Shown: positions 46,531 to 56,860, numbered from the stretch's first letter. The stretch: DNA of 64,000 nucleotides from Rhodobacteraceae bacterium QY30 (GCA_002356635.1 CP023454.1:372001-436000); one strand, 5' to 3'. Numbers and translations are program-made. The notes: generated by a model not told the origin, from the sequence alone.

Positions 46531-46764
46531 ATGCCGAAACGTATCCTGCAGGGCGTCGTGACCTCGGACAAGAACGAACAGACCATCACCGTTCTGGTCG
46601 AACGCCGCTTCAAGCACCCGCTTCTGCAAAAGACCGTGCGGAAGTCGAAGAAATACCGCGCCCATGACGCGGAAAACAAGTTCAAGGTCGGTGACACCGT
46701 TCGCATCGAAGAATGCGCGCCGATCTCGAAGACGAAACGTTGGACGGTTGTGACGGAAGCCTGA
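46531..46764 (+). CDS. rpsQ: 30S ribosomal protein S17
   Basis: 77 residues, OB fold, an early 16S rRNA binder. [20 protein letters not shown] is the conserved N-terminal strand. ATG after AGAGGGAACAGCC. Followed by 78 bases before rplN. Confidence 0.97.
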   Translation: MPKRILQGVVTSDKNEQTITVLVERRFKHPLLQKTVRKSKKYRAHDAENKFKVGDTVRIEECAPISKTKRWTVVTEA

Positions 46765-46842
46765 GGCTTTACCCCACATCCCCCTTCTGAACGAAACCCT
46801 GGGGCCGCGGATCAGCGGTCTCCATAGGTCGGGAGAAACCAA

Positions 46843-47211
46843 ATGATCCAGATGCAGACCAATCTGGATGTTGCTGACAACTCCGGCGCTCGCCGGGTTC
46901 AGTGCATCAAGGTTCTGGGTGGTTCCCACCGCCGCTATGCCAGCGTCGGCGACATCATCGTGGTGTCGGTCAAGGAAGCCATCCCGCGCGGTCGCGTGAA
47001 GAAAGGCGACGTCCGCAAGGCCGTTGTCGTGCGCACCGCCAAGGAAGTTCGTCGCGAAGATGGCACGTCCATCCGCTTCGACCGCAACGCCGCCGTCATC
47101 CTGAACAACCAGGGCGAACCGGTCGGCACCCGTATCTTCGGGCCGGTCGTTCGCGAACTGCGTGCGAAGAACTTCATGAAGATCATCTCGCTGGCGCCGG
47201 AGGTGCTGTGA
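46843..47211 (+). CDS. rplN: 50S ribosomal protein L14
   Basis: 122 residues. Interface protein and RsfS binding site. [19 protein letters not shown] is the family opening. GGGAGAAACCAA precedes the ATG. First gene of the spc set. Its stop overlaps rplX (TGATG). Confidence 0.98.
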   Translation: MIQMQTNLDVADNSGARRVQCIKVLGGSHRRYASVGDIIVVSVKEAIPRGRVKKGDVRKAVVVRTAKEVRREDGTSIRFDRNAAVILNNQGEPVGTRIFGPVVRELRAKNFMKIISLAPEVL

Positions 47212-47515
47212 TGGCTGCGAAACTCCGTAAAGGCGACAAGGTCGTCGTCCTTGCCGGCAAGGACAAGGGCAAGCAGGGCGAGATCGCTTCGGTCGACCCC
47301 AAGGCCAACAAGGCTGTGGTCGAAGGCGTGAACATCGCCATCCGCCACCAGCGCCAGACGCAGACGAACCAGGGCGGCCGCCAGCCGAAGGCGATGCCGA
47401 TTGACCTGTCGAACCTCGCGCTCATGGACAAGGACGGCAAGGCCACCCGCGTCGGCTTCCGCATGGAAGGTGACAAGAAGGTGCGCTTCGCCAAGACCAC
47501 CGGGGAGGCGATCTG

Positions 47516-47516
<1 letters not shown>
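47211..47516 (+). CDS. rplX: 50S ribosomal protein L24
   Basis: 101 residues from ATG 47211, with GGAGG at 47199-47203 inside the rplN end as ribosome site. KOW motif [20 protein letters not shown] near the start. One of two assembly initiators of the 50S. One-base overlaps on both sides. Confidence 0.98.
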
Positions 47517-48076
<560 letters not shown>

Positions 48077-48093
48077 TCGCGGAGGAACGACGA

Positions 48094-48399
48094 ATGGCGA
48101 AGAAATCCATGGTGAACCGCGAAGTGAAGCGCGCCCGTCTGGTCAAGCAGTATGCTGCCAAGCGCGCCGAACTGAAGGCGGTCATCGAAGACCAGTCCCG
48201 GCCGATGGAAGAGCGTTTCAACGCGACGCTGAAACTGGCCGAACTGCCCCGCAACTCCTCGGCCGTCCGCCTGCACAACCGGTGCCAGCTGACCGGCCGT
48301 CCCCACGCTTACTACCGTAAGCTGAAACTCTCGCGGATCATGCTGCGCGACCTGGCCTCGTTCGGCCAGATCCCCGGCATGGTGAAGTCGAGCTGGTAA
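48094..48399 (+). CDS. rpsN: 30S ribosomal protein S14
   Basis: 101 residues, the long zinc-free form: the C-terminal half has [18 protein letters not shown] with only one Cys. Located in the 30S head. ATG after GCGGAGGAACGACGA. Confidence 0.98.
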   Translation: MAKKSMVNREVKRARLVKQYAAKRAELKAVIEDQSRPMEERFNATLKLAELPRNSSAVRLHNRCQLTGRPHAYYRKLKLSRIMLRDLASFGQIPGMVKSSW

Positions 48400-48411
48400 G
48401 GAGGTCGAGTG

Positions 48412-48807
48412 ATGATGAACGATCCTCTCGGCGATATGCTGACCCGCATCCGCAACGCGCAGATGCGTGGCAAATCGACCGTCCGCACGCCGGCCTCGAA
48501 GCTTCGCGCCTGGGTTCTGGATGTGCTGAAAGACGAAGGCTACATCCGTGGCTACGACAAGGTTGCGGCGGCCAATGGCCAGCCGGAGCTGGAAATCAGC
48601 CTGAAGTACTTTGAAGGCACCCCCGTGATCCGGGAACTGAAGCGCGTCTCGAAGCCCGGCCGCCGCGTCTACGCGAGCGTCCAGGAAATCCCGAGCGTCC
48701 GCAACGGCCTGGGTCTGTCGATCGTCTCCACGCCGAAAGGCGTCATGTCGGATGCAGCAGCACGGACCGCCAATGTCGGCGGCGAAGTGCTCTGCACCGT
48801 GTTCTAA
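48412..48807 (+). CDS. rpsH: 30S ribosomal protein S8
   Basis: 131 residues with ATG 48412; GTG 48409 and ATG 48415 are also possible. AAGGAGG ends 7 bases before 48412, which favours it. [16 protein letters not shown] is the family opening. In E. coli S8 represses spc translation at rplE. C-terminal GGEVLCTVF is the usual end. Confidence 0.96.
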   Translation: MMNDPLGDMLTRIRNAQMRGKSTVRTPASKLRAWVLDVLKDEGYIRGYDKVAAANGQPELEISLKYFEGTPVIRELKRVSKPGRRVYASVQEIPSVRNGLGLSIVSTPKGVMSDAAARTANVGGEVLCTVF

Positions 48808-48817
48808 GGAGGGGCCG

Positions 48818-49351
48818 ATGTCTCGTATTGGGAAGAAACCGGTCGAGGTGCCTTCGGGCGTCACCGCCAACATCAACGGCCAGACCGTTGAAGTGAAGGG
48901 TCCGAAAGGCACCCTGAGCTTCAAGGCGACCGACGATGTGACGATCAGCCAGGACGAAGGCAAGATCTCGGTCCAGCCGCGCGGCACTTCGAAGCGCGCG
49001 CGCCAGCAGTGGGGCATGTCCCGCTCGATGATCGAGAACCTTGTCACGGGTGTGAGCAAGGGTTTCAAGAAAGAGCTTGAGATCAACGGCGTGGGTTATC
49101 GCGCCGCGATTCAGGGCAACATCCTGAAACTCTCGCTGGGCTACAGCCACGAAGTGAATTTCGAAGTGCCGAAGGGCGTGACCGTCACGACCCCGAAGCA
49201 GACCGAAATCATCGTCGAAGGCATTGATGCCCAACTCGTCGGCCAGGTCGCGGCCAACATCCGCGAATGGCGTGGTCCCGAGCCCTACAAGGGCAAGGGG
49301 ATCAAGTACAAAGGCGAGTTCATCTTCCGCAAGGAAGGCAAGAAGAAGTAA
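48818..49351 (+). CDS. rplF: 50S ribosomal protein L6
   Basis: 177 residues from ATG 48818 with AAGGAGGGGCCG upstream. Two repeated domains; the C-terminal [13 protein letters not shown] segment binds 23S rRNA near the sarcin-ricin loop. 10 bases after rpsH. Confidence 0.98.
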   Translation: MSRIGKKPVEVPSGVTANINGQTVEVKGPKGTLSFKATDDVTISQDEGKISVQPRGTSKRARQQWGMSRSMIENLVTGVSKGFKKELEINGVGYRAAIQGNILKLSLGYSHEVNFEVPKGVTVTTPKQTEIIVEGIDAQLVGQVAANIREWRGPEPYKGKGIKYKGEFIFRKEGKKK

Positions 49352-49362
49352 GGACCCGGGAA

Positions 49363-49722
49363 ATGGCAAACAGCAAACGAGACCTGTTTCTGAAACGCCG
49401 CCTGCGCGTTCGGAACAAACTGCGGAAAATGTCGGCCGGGCGCCTGCGCCTGTCCGTGCATCGTTCCAGCAAGAACATCAGCGTGCAGTTGATCGACGAT
49501 GTGAAGGGCGTGACCCTCGCCGCGGCCTCCTCGCTCGAGAAGGATCTGGGCGTGGTCGGCAAGAACAACGTCGAAGCGGCGGCGAAGGTCGGTCAGGCCA
49601 TCGCCGAGCGTGCGAAGAAGGCGGGCGTCGAAGAATGCTACTTCGACCGCGGCGGCTTCCTCTTTCACGGCAAGATCAAGGCTTTGGCCGATGCTGCCCG
49701 TGAAGGTGGCCTGAAGTTCTGA
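49363..49722 (+). CDS. rplR: 50S ribosomal protein L18
   Basis: 119 residues from ATG 49363. Brings 5S rRNA to the central protuberance. The basic N-terminus ([17 protein letters not shown]) and the [19 protein letters not shown] strand pair are typical. 11 bases after rplF, with GGACCCGGGAA before the ATG. Confidence 0.98.
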   Translation: MANSKRDLFLKRRLRVRNKLRKMSAGRLRLSVHRSSKNISVQLIDDVKGVTLAAASSLEKDLGVVGKNNVEAAAKVGQAIAERAKKAGVEECYFDRGGFLFHGKIKALADAAREGGLKF

Positions 49723-49835
49723 TGACCTGAGGGCGGCGTCCGCGCCGCCCCGATGATCCGGTGGCAGGGCAGGGCCCTCCAACCAGGATTGGCCGTAACG
49801 GCGCGCAACCCGCGCCACCATGCAAGGAATGCCGA

Positions 49836-50405
49836 ATGGCAGAACGTGATAACCGCCGGGAAGGCCGTCGCGAAGATCGTCGCGAACGGGAAGAAACCCC
49901 GGAATTCGCTGATCGTCTTGTTGCGATCAACCGCGTGTCGAAAACCGTGAAGGGTGGCAAGCGCTTTGGCTTTGCAGCTCTGGTGGTGGTCGGTGACCAG
50001 CGCGGCCGTGTCGGCTTTGGCAAGGGCAAGGCCAAGGAAGTGCCGGAAGCGATCCGCAAGGCCACTGAACAGGCAAAGCGCAGCCTGATCCGCGTGCCGC
50101 TGCGCGATGGCCGCACCCTGCACCACGATGTCGAAGGCCGTCATGGCGCCGGCAAGGTGGTGATGCGGACGGCCGTGGCGGGGACCGGCATCATCGCCGG
50201 TGGTCCGATGCGCGCCGTGTTCGAAATGCTGGGCGTTCAGGACGTCGTGGCGAAATCGCTCGGCAGCCAGAACCCCTACAACATGATCCGCGCCACGATC
50301 GACGGACTGAAGTATGAATCGAGCCCCCGCCAGATCGCGCAGCGTCGCGGCAAGAAGGTGGCCGATATCCTGCGGAAGCCCGAAGCCGAAGTGGCAGAAG
50401 CGTAA
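49836..50405 (+). CDS. rpsE: 30S ribosomal protein S5
   Basis: 189 residues from ATG 49836, about 20 more than E. coli because of a charged Arg/Glu N-terminal tail ([18 protein letters not shown]). Part of the mRNA helicase and decoding fidelity. [20 protein letters not shown] keeps the spectinomycin-loop region. AAGGAATGCCGA precedes the start; 113 bases after rplR. Confidence 0.98.
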   Translation: MAERDNRREGRREDRREREETPEFADRLVAINRVSKTVKGGKRFGFAALVVVGDQRGRVGFGKGKAKEVPEAIRKATEQAKRSLIRVPLRDGRTLHHDVEGRHGAGKVVMRTAVAGTGIIAGGPMRAVFEMLGVQDVVAKSLGSQNPYNMIRATIDGLKYESSPRQIAQRRGKKVADILRKPEAEVAEA

Positions 50406-50417
50406 GGAACGGGAACC

Positions 50418-50609
50418 ATGGCCAAGAAAACCATCGTGGTGAAGCAGATCGCTTCGCCGGCCCGCCGCCCGGACGTGCAGCGCCGCACGCTGATCGGTCT
50501 GGGTTTGAACAAGATCAACCGGACCCGCGAACTGGAAGACACGCCTTCCGTCCGTGGCATGGTCAACGCAATCCCGCACCTGGTGCAGATCATCGAAGAA
50601 CGCGGCTGA
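50418..50609 (+). CDS. rpmD: 50S ribosomal protein L30
   Basis: 63 residues. [21 protein letters not shown] and [13 protein letters not shown] match the family. 12 bases after rpsE with AAGGAACGGGAACC upstream. Followed by a clear terminator that interrupts the spc order before rplO. Confidence 0.97.
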   Translation: MAKKTIVVKQIASPARRPDVQRRTLIGLGLNKINRTRELEDTPSVRGMVNAIPHLVQIIEERG

Positions 50610-50633
50610 TTCCAGCCCCCTTCTGACAAACGA

Positions 50634-50663
50634 AAGCGCCCCGGCCCCCAGGCCGGGGCGTTT
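50634..50663 (+). terminator. Intrinsic terminator after rpmD
   Basis: CGCCCCGGCC (50637-50646) pairs perfectly with GGCCGGGGCG (50651-50660), loop CCCA, flanked by AAA and TTT. Short T-run, strong stem. Confidence 0.8.
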
Positions 50664-50670
50664 GCCACTC

Positions 50671-50699
50671 TTGACCACTGCGCGGTCGCGCCGCTAGGC
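50671..50699 (+). promoter_or_regulatory. Predicted promoter of the DUF2585 gene (TTGACC-17-CTAGGC)
   Basis: TTGACC at 50671-50676 and CTAGGC at 50694-50699, 17 bases apart, directly behind the rpmD terminator. Confidence 0.5.
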
Positions 50700-50731
50700 C
50701 TCTGGAAACAGATCCAGTGGCAGCATTTCCG

Positions 50732-51373
50732 ATGTCCAACGCGCCCGCCTCCGGCAACCCGATGTCCGATGCACCCTTGTCGAGGTTTGCCCTGTCCCGA
50801 ACCGCTGTCCTTCTCTGGTGCCTTCTGGGTGCTGCGATCATCGGCGTGACGCTTTGGTCCTGGGGTCAGCCGCTGGTCAGCCGGAATGGCCGGATCCTGC
50901 TGTGGGTCGGCTCGATCTGGTCAAGCGAGAATTCGCAGCAGGTCGCCGACTGGTACAGCCTGTCACATGCCGTCCAGGGCGTGCTGGTGGGCCTGGCCGG
51001 TCGGGCGCTGCGGCGCTGGATCGGCTTTCCGGTGGCCTTGGCCGTGGTTCTGGTCATCGGTGTCGGATGGGAAGTGGTCGAGCATACCGACTGGGTGCTG
51101 AACCGATTCCGCGCGGCGACCATCTACCAGGGCTACGTCGGCGACACGGTGCTGAACGCGGTTTGTGACTACCTGTTCATGCTGGCGGGCTTTTTCGCCG
51201 CGATCGCAATGCCGGTGTGGGTCGGCATCGGACTGGCCCTTCTCCTTGAGGTGGGATCGGCCGTTGCGGCCCGGGACAGTCTGGTCCTGACGACGGTGCA
51301 ACTGATCCATCCCGTTCCGGTCATCGCGGCTTGGCAAGATGCGATCAACCCCCGGACCCATCCCGCGCCTTGA
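50732..51373 (+). CDS. DUF2585 (UPF0314) membrane protein
   Basis: 213 residues from ATG 50732; GTG 50717 and ATG 50762 are alternatives, none with a strong ribosome site. About five hydrophobic helices. Family landmarks are IWSSENSQQVADWYSLSH and GVGWEVVEHTDWVLNRFR, then YQGYVGDTVLNAVCDYLF, where acidic and His residues near membrane faces hint at a metal or proton site. Function unknown. It stands between rpmD and rplO, breaking the usual spc order. Confidence 0.8.
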   Translation: MSNAPASGNPMSDAPLSRFALSRTAVLLWCLLGAAIIGVTLWSWGQPLVSRNGRILLWVGSIWSSENSQQVADWYSLSHAVQGVLVGLAGRALRRWIGFPVALAVVLVIGVGWEVVEHTDWVLNRFRAATIYQGYVGDTVLNAVCDYLFMLAGFFAAIAMPVWVGIGLALLLEVGSAVAARDSLVLTTVQLIHPVPVIAAWQDAINPRTHPAP

Positions 51374-51460
51374 ACGAGGCTTGCGCTTCAGCCGTCGCGT
51401 GCTACGCTTTCTGCGTCTGCCCCGGGGAGGGGGCGGCAAACTCCAGGGAGGGGATTTCCG

Positions 51461-51901
51461 ATGTCTGGCGAATTGTCCGGCGGCTGCGCGCACGTGCATA
51501 CGAAGGCCCTGCACGGCCCGATCGACAACCACATCTGCCACTGCAACGTCTGCAAGGCGGTCACGGGTCAGCAAAGCACCCATGTGGCCTTCTTCAATCA
51601 CGGGGATCTGCAGGTGGATCACCCCGAGAACTTGAACCGGCAGCCCTTCAACAAGGACAACCCGAACGGTCCGCTGGAACTTTGCACCTGCAAGGAATGC
51701 GGCGCGGCGATCATGCTGGACGACAAGCAGCACCGTATCCGTGTCGCCGTGCCGAATGTCATGGGCTATGACGACGCGAATTTCCCCAAGGCGACCTATC
51801 ACGCCTTCTGGGATGAGTCGAAAGGCTATGCCAAGCCGAACGACGGCCGCCCGGTCTATGAAGGCCTGCGCCCGGACTTCGTCTGGCCGAAAGGCTCCTG
51901 A
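51461..51901 (+). CDS. GFA/CENP-V family zinc protein
   Basis: 146 residues. Cysteine pattern of the GFA fold (glutathione-dependent formaldehyde-activating enzyme-like): GGC near residue 9, CHCNVC (26-31) and CTCKEC (75-80), which together bind zinc. The true activity of most members is unknown, so a formaldehyde role should not be assumed. Two His-rich segments precede the first cluster. ATG after GGAGGGGATTTCCG. Second gene of the spc interruption. Confidence 0.85.
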   Translation: MSGELSGGCAHVHTKALHGPIDNHICHCNVCKAVTGQQSTHVAFFNHGDLQVDHPENLNRQPFNKDNPNGPLELCTCKECGAAIMLDDKQHRIRVAVPNVMGYDDANFPKATYHAFWDESKGYAKPNDGRPVYEGLRPDFVWPKGS

Positions 51902-51903
51902 CG

Positions 51904-51927
51904 CGCGGGAGCGTGGCCCTTCCCGCG
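51904..51927 (+). other. Hairpin after the GFA gene
   Basis: CGCGGGA (51904-51910) pairs with TCCCGCG (51921-51927), 10-base loop, no T-run. Could weaken read-through into rplO. Confidence 0.35.
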
Positions 51928-51954
51928 CCCCGGTGCGAGGACCCTTCAGGGCCC

Positions 51955-51983
51955 TTGATCGGGGCGCCGGCTTCGGCTACATG
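51955..51983 (+). promoter_or_regulatory. Predicted rplO-secY-adk promoter (TTGATC-17-TACATG)
   Basis: TTGATC at 51955-51960 and TACATG at 51978-51983, 17 bases apart, ~90 bases before rplO. It would restart transcription after the inserted genes. Confidence 0.55.
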
Positions 51984-52081
51984 CCCCCGGTGGCGCATGG
52001 CGCGCCGCGAGTCACAAGCAAGAAAAGCCGTGTCTGGCCACTCCCGTCGCTGGGGGCCATTTCCGGCGTAGGAGAAGCGAC

Positions 52082-52561
52082 ATGAAACTGAACGAACTCC
52101 GCGACAACGAAGGCGCGGCCCGCAAGAAGAAGCGCGTCGCGCGTGGTCCCGGCTCGGGCAAGGGCAAGACCGCAGGCCGTGGTATCAAGGGCCAGAAATC
52201 GCGTTCGGGCGTGGCCATCGGCGGATACGAAGGCGGCCAGATGCCGCTGTATCGCCGCCTGCCGAAGCGCGGCTTCAACAAGCCGAACCGCCTGTCCTTC
52301 GCGGTCGTGAACCTGGGCACCATCCAGGCCTTCATCGATGCGGGCAAGCTGGACGGCAAGGCCGAGATCACCGAAGACGCGCTGCTGGCCGCCGGTGTCA
52401 TCCGCCGCAAGCTGGATGGCGTGCGCGTGCTGGCCAAGGGTGAGCTGAAGGGTGCGGTCAAGCTGTCTGTCACCGGGGCGTCCAAGTCCGCGATCGACAT
52501 CGTCGAGAAGGCGGGCGGGTCGCTGGCGGTTCAGAAGGCTGCCGAGGCCGCAGCCGAATAA
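52082..52561 (+). CDS. rplO: 50S ribosomal protein L15
   Basis: 159 residues. Late 50S assembly protein with a long Gly/Lys-rich N-terminal arm: [38 protein letters not shown] is the usual opening. GGAGAAGCGAC precedes the ATG. rpmJ does not follow secY, as expected for this lineage. Confidence 0.98.
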   Translation: MKLNELRDNEGAARKKKRVARGPGSGKGKTAGRGIKGQKSRSGVAIGGYEGGQMPLYRRLPKRGFNKPNRLSFAVVNLGTIQAFIDAGKLDGKAEITEDALLAAGVIRRKLDGVRVLAKGELKGAVKLSVTGASKSAIDIVEKAGGSLAVQKAAEAAAE

Positions 52562-52610
52562 GCTTGTGGGCGGCCGCCGCGCCGCTTACATAGTCAGCCA
52601 AGTTTTCCCA

Positions 52611-52642
52611 GCGCCGCCGACCGGAAAACGGTAGGGCGGCGC
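52611..52642 (+). promoter_or_regulatory. Long hairpin between rplO and secY
   Basis: Outer stem GCGCCGCC (52611-52618) with GGCGGCGC (52635-52642), inner stem ACCG/CGGT (52620-52623, 52629-52632), loop GAAAA. It ends 20 bases before the secY ATG, close to the ribosome site, so it may attenuate or modulate SecY synthesis. Confidence 0.55.
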
Positions 52643-52662
52643 TTCTCATGAAAGAGACAGGA

Positions 52663-54027
52663 ATGGCATCTGCTGCAGAGCAAATGGCGGCGAACCTCAG
52701 CTGGGGCGCCCTGGGCAAGGCGTCCGACCTTCGCCAACGCATCTTCTTCACCCTAGGGTTGCTGATCGTCTACCGCCTGGGCACCTACATTCCGGTCCCC
52801 GGGATCGATGCCGAAGCTTTGCGCAAGTTCATGGATCAGGCGAACCAGGGCATCGGTGGCATGCTGCAGATGTTCACCGGCGGCGCGCTGGGGCGGATGG
52901 GCATCTTTGCCCTGGGCATCATGCCTTATATCTCGGCCTCGATCATCGTGCAGCTGCTGACGGCGCTCATTCCGACGCTGGAACAGCTGAAGAAGGAAGG
53001 CGAGCAGGGCCGCAAGAAGATCAACCAATACACCCGCTACGGCACCGTGGCGCTGGCGACGGTGCAGGCCTGGGGTCTGGCCGTCAGCCTTGAGCACGGC
53101 AGCCTGGCGCAGGATCCCGGCATGTTCTTCCGTCTGGCCTGCGTCATCACGCTGGTCGGCGGCACCATGTTCCTGATGTGGGTGGGCGAACAGATCACCT
53201 CGCGCGGGATCGGCAACGGCACTTCGCTGATCATCTTCGTCGGCATCATTGCGAACATCCCTCATGCACTGGCGGCGTTCTTCGCCCAAGGGCGCAGCGG
53301 CAGCCTGTCGCCCGCGGTCATCGTCGGCGTCATGCTGATGGTCGTCGCCGTGATCGCTTTCGTGGTCTTCATGGAGCGCGCGCTGCGCAAGATCCACATC
53401 CAGTATCCGCGCCGTCAGGTTGGCATGAAGATCTATGACGGATCGTCCAGCCACCTGCCGATCAAGGTCAACCCGGCCGGCGTGATCCCGGCGATCTTTG
53501 CCTCGTCGCTGCTGATGCTGCCGACGACGGTCGCGACCTTCTCGGGCAACCAGACCGGACCGGTCATGTCCTATGTCCTGGCGCTGTTCGGCCCCGGACA
53601 GCCGCTGTACCTTGCGTTCTTCGTGATCATGATCGTGTTCTTCGCCTATTTCTACACGGCGAACGTGGCCTTCAAATCCGACGAAGTCGCCGACAACCTG
53701 AAGAACCAGGGCGGCTTCATTCCCGGCATCCGTCCGGGCAAGAAGACCGAGGATTACCTGGACTACGTGGTGGCCCGCGTGCTGGTCATCGGTTCGGCCT
53801 ACCTGGCGGCGGTCTGCCTGCTGCCCGAGATCCTGCGCCGCGAACTGGCGATCCCCTTCTACTTCGGCGGCACGTCCGTCCTGATCGTGGTCAGCGTGAC
53901 CATGGATACGATCAACCAGATCCAGTCGCATCTGCTGGCCCACCAGTATGAAGGACTGATCGAGAAATCGCAGTTGCGCGGCAAGAAGCGCGGTGCGACG
54001 ACCAAGAAAGCCCCGGCACGGAGATAA
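52663..54027 (+). CDS. secY: Preprotein translocase subunit SecY
   Basis: 454 residues from ATG 52663 (ASAAEQMAANLSWGAL); an in-frame ATG at 52648 lacks a well-placed ribosome site, while AAAGAGACAGGA precedes 52663. Ten transmembrane helices form the protein-conducting channel with SecE (20245-20430). The plug region after TM1 (YIPVPGIDAEALRKF) and the cytoplasmic loop QYPRRQVGMKIY fit. adk follows after 6 bases. Confidence 0.98.
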   Translation: MASAAEQMAANLSWGALGKASDLRQRIFFTLGLLIVYRLGTYIPVPGIDAEALRKFMDQANQGIGGMLQMFTGGALGRMGIFALGIMPYISASIIVQLLTALIPTLEQLKKEGEQGRKKINQYTRYGTVALATVQAWGLAVSLEHGSLAQDPGMFFRLACVITLVGGTMFLMWVGEQITSRGIGNGTSLIIFVGIIANIPHALAAFFAQGRSGSLSPAVIVGVMLMVVAVIAFVVFMERALRKIHIQYPRRQVGMKIYDGSSSHLPIKVNPAGVIPAIFASSLLMLPTTVATFSGNQTGPVMSYVLALFGPGQPLYLAFFVIMIVFFAYFYTANVAFKSDEVADNLKNQGGFIPGIRPGKKTEDYLDYVVARVLVIGSAYLAAVCLLPEILRRELAIPFYFGGTSVLIVVSVTMDTINQIQSHLLAHQYEGLIEKSQLRGKKRGATTKKAPARR

Positions 54028-54033
54028 CTGATC

Positions 54034-54681
54034 ATGACCAACATCATTCTGCTTGGACCGCCGGGTGCCGGCAAGGGAACGCAGGCCCGCATTCTGGTGG
54101 AACAACGCGGGATGGTGCAGCTTTCAACTGGCGACATGTTGCGCGCGGCACAGTCGTCGGGCACCGAAATGGGCAAGAAGGTGACCGAGGTCATGGCCGC
54201 CGGCAAGTTGGTGACGGATGAGATCGTCATCGGCCTGATCGAGGAGAAGCTGGCCGAGGGTGGAACCGGTTTCATCTTTGACGGCTTCCCGCGGACGCTG
54301 CCGCAGGCGGACGCCTTGGGCGCGCTGCTGGACAAGCGGGGCGACAAACTGGATTCGGTGATCGAAATGAAGGTCGATCCCGAGGCGCTTGTCGATCGCA
54401 TCACCGGCCGGTTCACCTGTGGCCAGTGCGGCGAAGTCTATCACGACCGGACCAAGCCGACGCACAACGCCGGGGCCTGCGATGTCTGCGGCTCGACCGA
54501 CCTGCGCCGTCGCGCCGATGACAACGAGGAAAGCCTTCGCAAGCGGCTGTTCGAATACTACCAGAAAACCTCGCCGCTGATCGGTTATTACTATGCCAAG
54601 GGAACCCTGCGCGGGGTCGATGGCATGGCGGAACCCGAAGCGGTGTCGGCCCAGATTGCAAAAATTCTCGGGCCCGCTTGA
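54034..54681 (+). CDS. adk: Adenylate kinase, zinc-lid form
   Basis: 215 residues. Converts ATP and AMP to two ADP. P-loop GPPGAGKGT at 8-16; NMP-binding [19 protein letters not shown] domain carries Cys129, Cys132, Cys149 and Cys152 (CGQC...CDVC), a four-Cys zinc lid that stabilises the fold. Six bases after secY, as in many bacteria. Its TGA lies inside the -35 box of the next promoter. Confidence 0.98.
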   Translation: MTNIILLGPPGAGKGTQARILVEQRGMVQLSTGDMLRAAQSSGTEMGKKVTEVMAAGKLVTDEIVIGLIEEKLAEGGTGFIFDGFPRTLPQADALGALLDKRGDKLDSVIEMKVDPEALVDRITGRFTCGQCGEVYHDRTKPTHNAGACDVCGSTDLRRRADDNEESLRKRLFEYYQKTSPLIGYYYAKGTLRGVDGMAEPEAVSAQIAKILGPA

Positions 54682-54706
54682 CGGGGCGTTTGGAACCGCC
54701 TATCCG
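54678..54706 (+). promoter_or_regulatory. Predicted alpha-operon promoter (TTGACG-17-TATCCG)
   Basis: TTGACG at 54678-54683, 17 bases, TATCCG at 54701-54706. The adk stop TGA (54679-54681) is inside the -35 box, the same layout as the str promoter at 36685. Leader to rpsM about 130 bases. Confidence 0.7.
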
Positions 54707-54773
54707 GCACTGTCTCATTCGAGAATCGCCGCAGTCAGCGGGTTATTGCCTGTTGCCTTCGCGGAGACCGCTG

Positions 54774-54825
54774 GACCGGTTTGCTGCCGGTCTGTTGTGA
54801 AAAAAGGTTCCGGCACTACGGAACC
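54774..54825 (+). promoter_or_regulatory. Two hairpins in the rpsM leader
   Basis: GACCGG/CCGGTC (54774-54792, 7-base loop) and GGTTCCG/CGGAACC (54806-54825, loop GCACTA). The second ends 7 bases before the AAAGGA ribosome site, so it could control access to rpsM. In E. coli S4 binds the alpha leader, but rpsD is not in this operon. Confidence 0.45.
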
Positions 54826-54843
54826 GCAACGAAAGGAAAAGAC

Positions 54844-55212
54844 GTGGCACGTATTGCTGGCGTCAACATCCCGACCGCGAAACGGGTTCCCATTTCGCTT
54901 CAGTACATCCACGGCATCGGTCCGATGTTCGCCGAGCAGATCTGCGAAGCCGTGGGCATCGACCGCGCCCGTCGCGTCAACGACCTGACCGACGCCGAAG
55001 TGCTGGCGATCCGTGAATACATCGACGCGAACTTCACCGTCGAAGGCGACCTGCGCCGTGAAGTCTCGATGAACATCAAGCGCCTGATGGACCTTGGCTG
55101 CTACCGCGGCCTGCGCCACCGTCGCAACCTGCCCGTCCGCGGCCAGCGGACCCACACCAACGCCCGCACCCGCAAGGGCCCGGCGAAGCCGATCGCCGGC
55201 AAGAAGAAATAA
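54844..55212 (+). CDS. rpsM: 30S ribosomal protein S13
   Basis: 122 residues from GTG 54844, giving the conserved [21 protein letters not shown] lies upstream. Head protein touching P-site tRNA and L5. The C-terminus [20 protein letters not shown] is the basic tRNA-contacting tail. First gene of the alpha set. Confidence 0.98.
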   Translation: MARIAGVNIPTAKRVPISLQYIHGIGPMFAEQICEAVGIDRARRVNDLTDAEVLAIREYIDANFTVEGDLRREVSMNIKRLMDLGCYRGLRHRRNLPVRGQRTHTNARTRKGPAKPIAGKKK

Positions 55213-55227
55213 GGGGAGGGTTCCGAT

Positions 55228-55617
55228 ATGGCACGTGACAAGACCCGTATGAAGAAAAAGGAACGCAAGAACATCGCCGCTGGCGTTGCTCATGTGAACT
55301 CTTCCTTCAACAACACCAAGATCCTGATCTCGGACGTCCAGGGCAACGCGATCTCTTGGTCGTCCTCGGGCACGATGGGCTTCAAGGGTTCGCGCAAGTC
55401 GACCCCCTACGCCGCCCAGATGGCTGCCGAAGACGCTGGCCGCAAGGCGCAGGAACATGGCGTGAAGACGCTGGAAGTCGAAGTGCAGGGCCCCGGTTCG
55501 GGCCGCGAATCGGCGCTGCGCGCCCTGGCGGCCGTCGGCTTCAACATCACGTCGATCCGTGACGTGACGCCGATCGCCCACAACGGCTGCCGCCCGCCGA
55601 AACGCCGCCGGGTCTGA
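55228..55617 (+). CDS. rpsK: 30S ribosomal protein S11
   Basis: 129 residues. Platform protein near the mRNA exit. [19 protein letters not shown] and the C-terminal [13 protein letters not shown]-type end ([14 protein letters not shown]) are characteristic. 15 bases after rpsM, with GGGGAGGGTTCCGAT upstream. rpsD does not follow, as usual in alphaproteobacteria. Confidence 0.98.
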   Translation: MARDKTRMKKKERKNIAAGVAHVNSSFNNTKILISDVQGNAISWSSSGTMGFKGSRKSTPYAAQMAAEDAGRKAQEHGVKTLEVEVQGPGSGRESALRALAAVGFNITSIRDVTPIAHNGCRPPKRRRV

Positions 55618-55733
55618 GCCAGAATTAAGCGATCGGGCCGTGCGGTTTCGCGCGGCCCGGTCGCGTTCGTTTTTATCCTCGGGAGTTTCCGGATGTCGGA
55701 CATGGGCCGGGAACAGGTATGGAGGCAGATCGC

Positions 55734-56750
55734 ATGATCCACAAGAACTGGGCCGAGCTCATCAAGCCGCAGCAGCTTGACGTGAAGGCCGGCAATGATC
55801 CCGCGCGTCAGGCCACCGTCGTCGCCGAACCGCTGGATCGGGGCTTCGGCCTGACGCTGGGCAACGCCCTGCGGCGCGTGCTGATGTCGTCGCTGCAAGG
55901 TGCGGCGATTACCAGCGTGCAAATTGACAATGTCCTGCATGAATTCTCGTCCGTCGCCGGAGTTCGCGAAGATGTCACCGACATCGTGCTGAACCTGAAG
56001 GGCGTCGCGCTGAAGATGGAAGTCGAAGGGCCGAAGCGGCTGTCGATCTCGGCCAAGGGGCCGGGGGTCGTGACGGCGGGCGACATTTCCGAATCGAACG
56101 GCATCGAGGTTCTGAACAAGGACCACGTCATCTGCCATCTGGATGACGGCGCCGACCTGTTCATGGAACTGACCGTCAACACCGGCAAGGGCTATGTGGC
56201 GGCGGACAAGAACCGCCCCGAAGACGCGCCCATCGGCCTGATCCCGATCGACGCGATCTATTCGCCGGTCAAGAAGGTCAGCTACGAAGTGCAGCCCACC
56301 CGCGAAGGCCAGGTGCTGGACTATGACAAGCTGACGATGAAGATCGAAACCGACGGTTCGCTGACGCCGGAAGACGCGGTGGCCTATGCCGCGCGCATCC
56401 TGCAGGATCAGCTGTCGATCTTCGTCAACTTCGACGAACCGGAATCGGCGCTGAAACAGGACGCGGAAGACGGGCTGGAATTCAACCCGCTGCTGCTGAA
56501 GAAGGTCGACGAGCTGGAACTCTCGGTCCGTTCGGCCAACTGCCTGAAGAACGACAACATCGTCTACATCGGCGACCTGATCCAGAAGACCGAAGCCGAG
56601 ATGCTGCGCACCCCGAACTTTGGCCGCAAGTCGCTGAACGAGATCAAGGAAGTGCTGTCGGGCATGGGCCTGCACCTTGGCATGGATGTCGAGGATTGGC
56701 CGCCAGAAAACATCGAAGACCTGGCCAAGCGTTTCGAAGACCAGTTCTGA
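55734..56750 (+). CDS. rpoA: RNA polymerase subunit alpha
   Basis: 338 residues from ATG 55734 ([14 protein letters not shown]); GGAGG 8 bases upstream decides it over 55719. N-terminal dimerisation domain, a short linker, and a C-terminal domain with [14 protein letters not shown] that binds UP elements and activators. Likely the polymerase contact for regulators such as LuxR just downstream. 116 bases after rpsK. Confidence 0.99.
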   Translation: MIHKNWAELIKPQQLDVKAGNDPARQATVVAEPLDRGFGLTLGNALRRVLMSSLQGAAITSVQIDNVLHEFSSVAGVREDVTDIVLNLKGVALKMEVEGPKRLSISAKGPGVVTAGDISESNGIEVLNKDHVICHLDDGADLFMELTVNTGKGYVAADKNRPEDAPIGLIPIDAIYSPVKKVSYEVQPTREGQVLDYDKLTMKIETDGSLTPEDAVAYAARILQDQLSIFVNFDEPESALKQDAEDGLEFNPLLLKKVDELELSVRSANCLKNDNIVYIGDLIQKTEAEMLRTPNFGRKSLNEIKEVLSGMGLHLGMDVEDWPPENIEDLAKRFEDQF

Positions 56751-56860
56751 TCTTTTGGCCGGCGGGGGCAGCCCCGCCCGCCACCCCGGGCATCCTGCCC
56801 CACCAAGGAGAGGGCCAGTCCACCGGCCCCGGACAAAGCAAAACCTGAAGGAGAAACATC

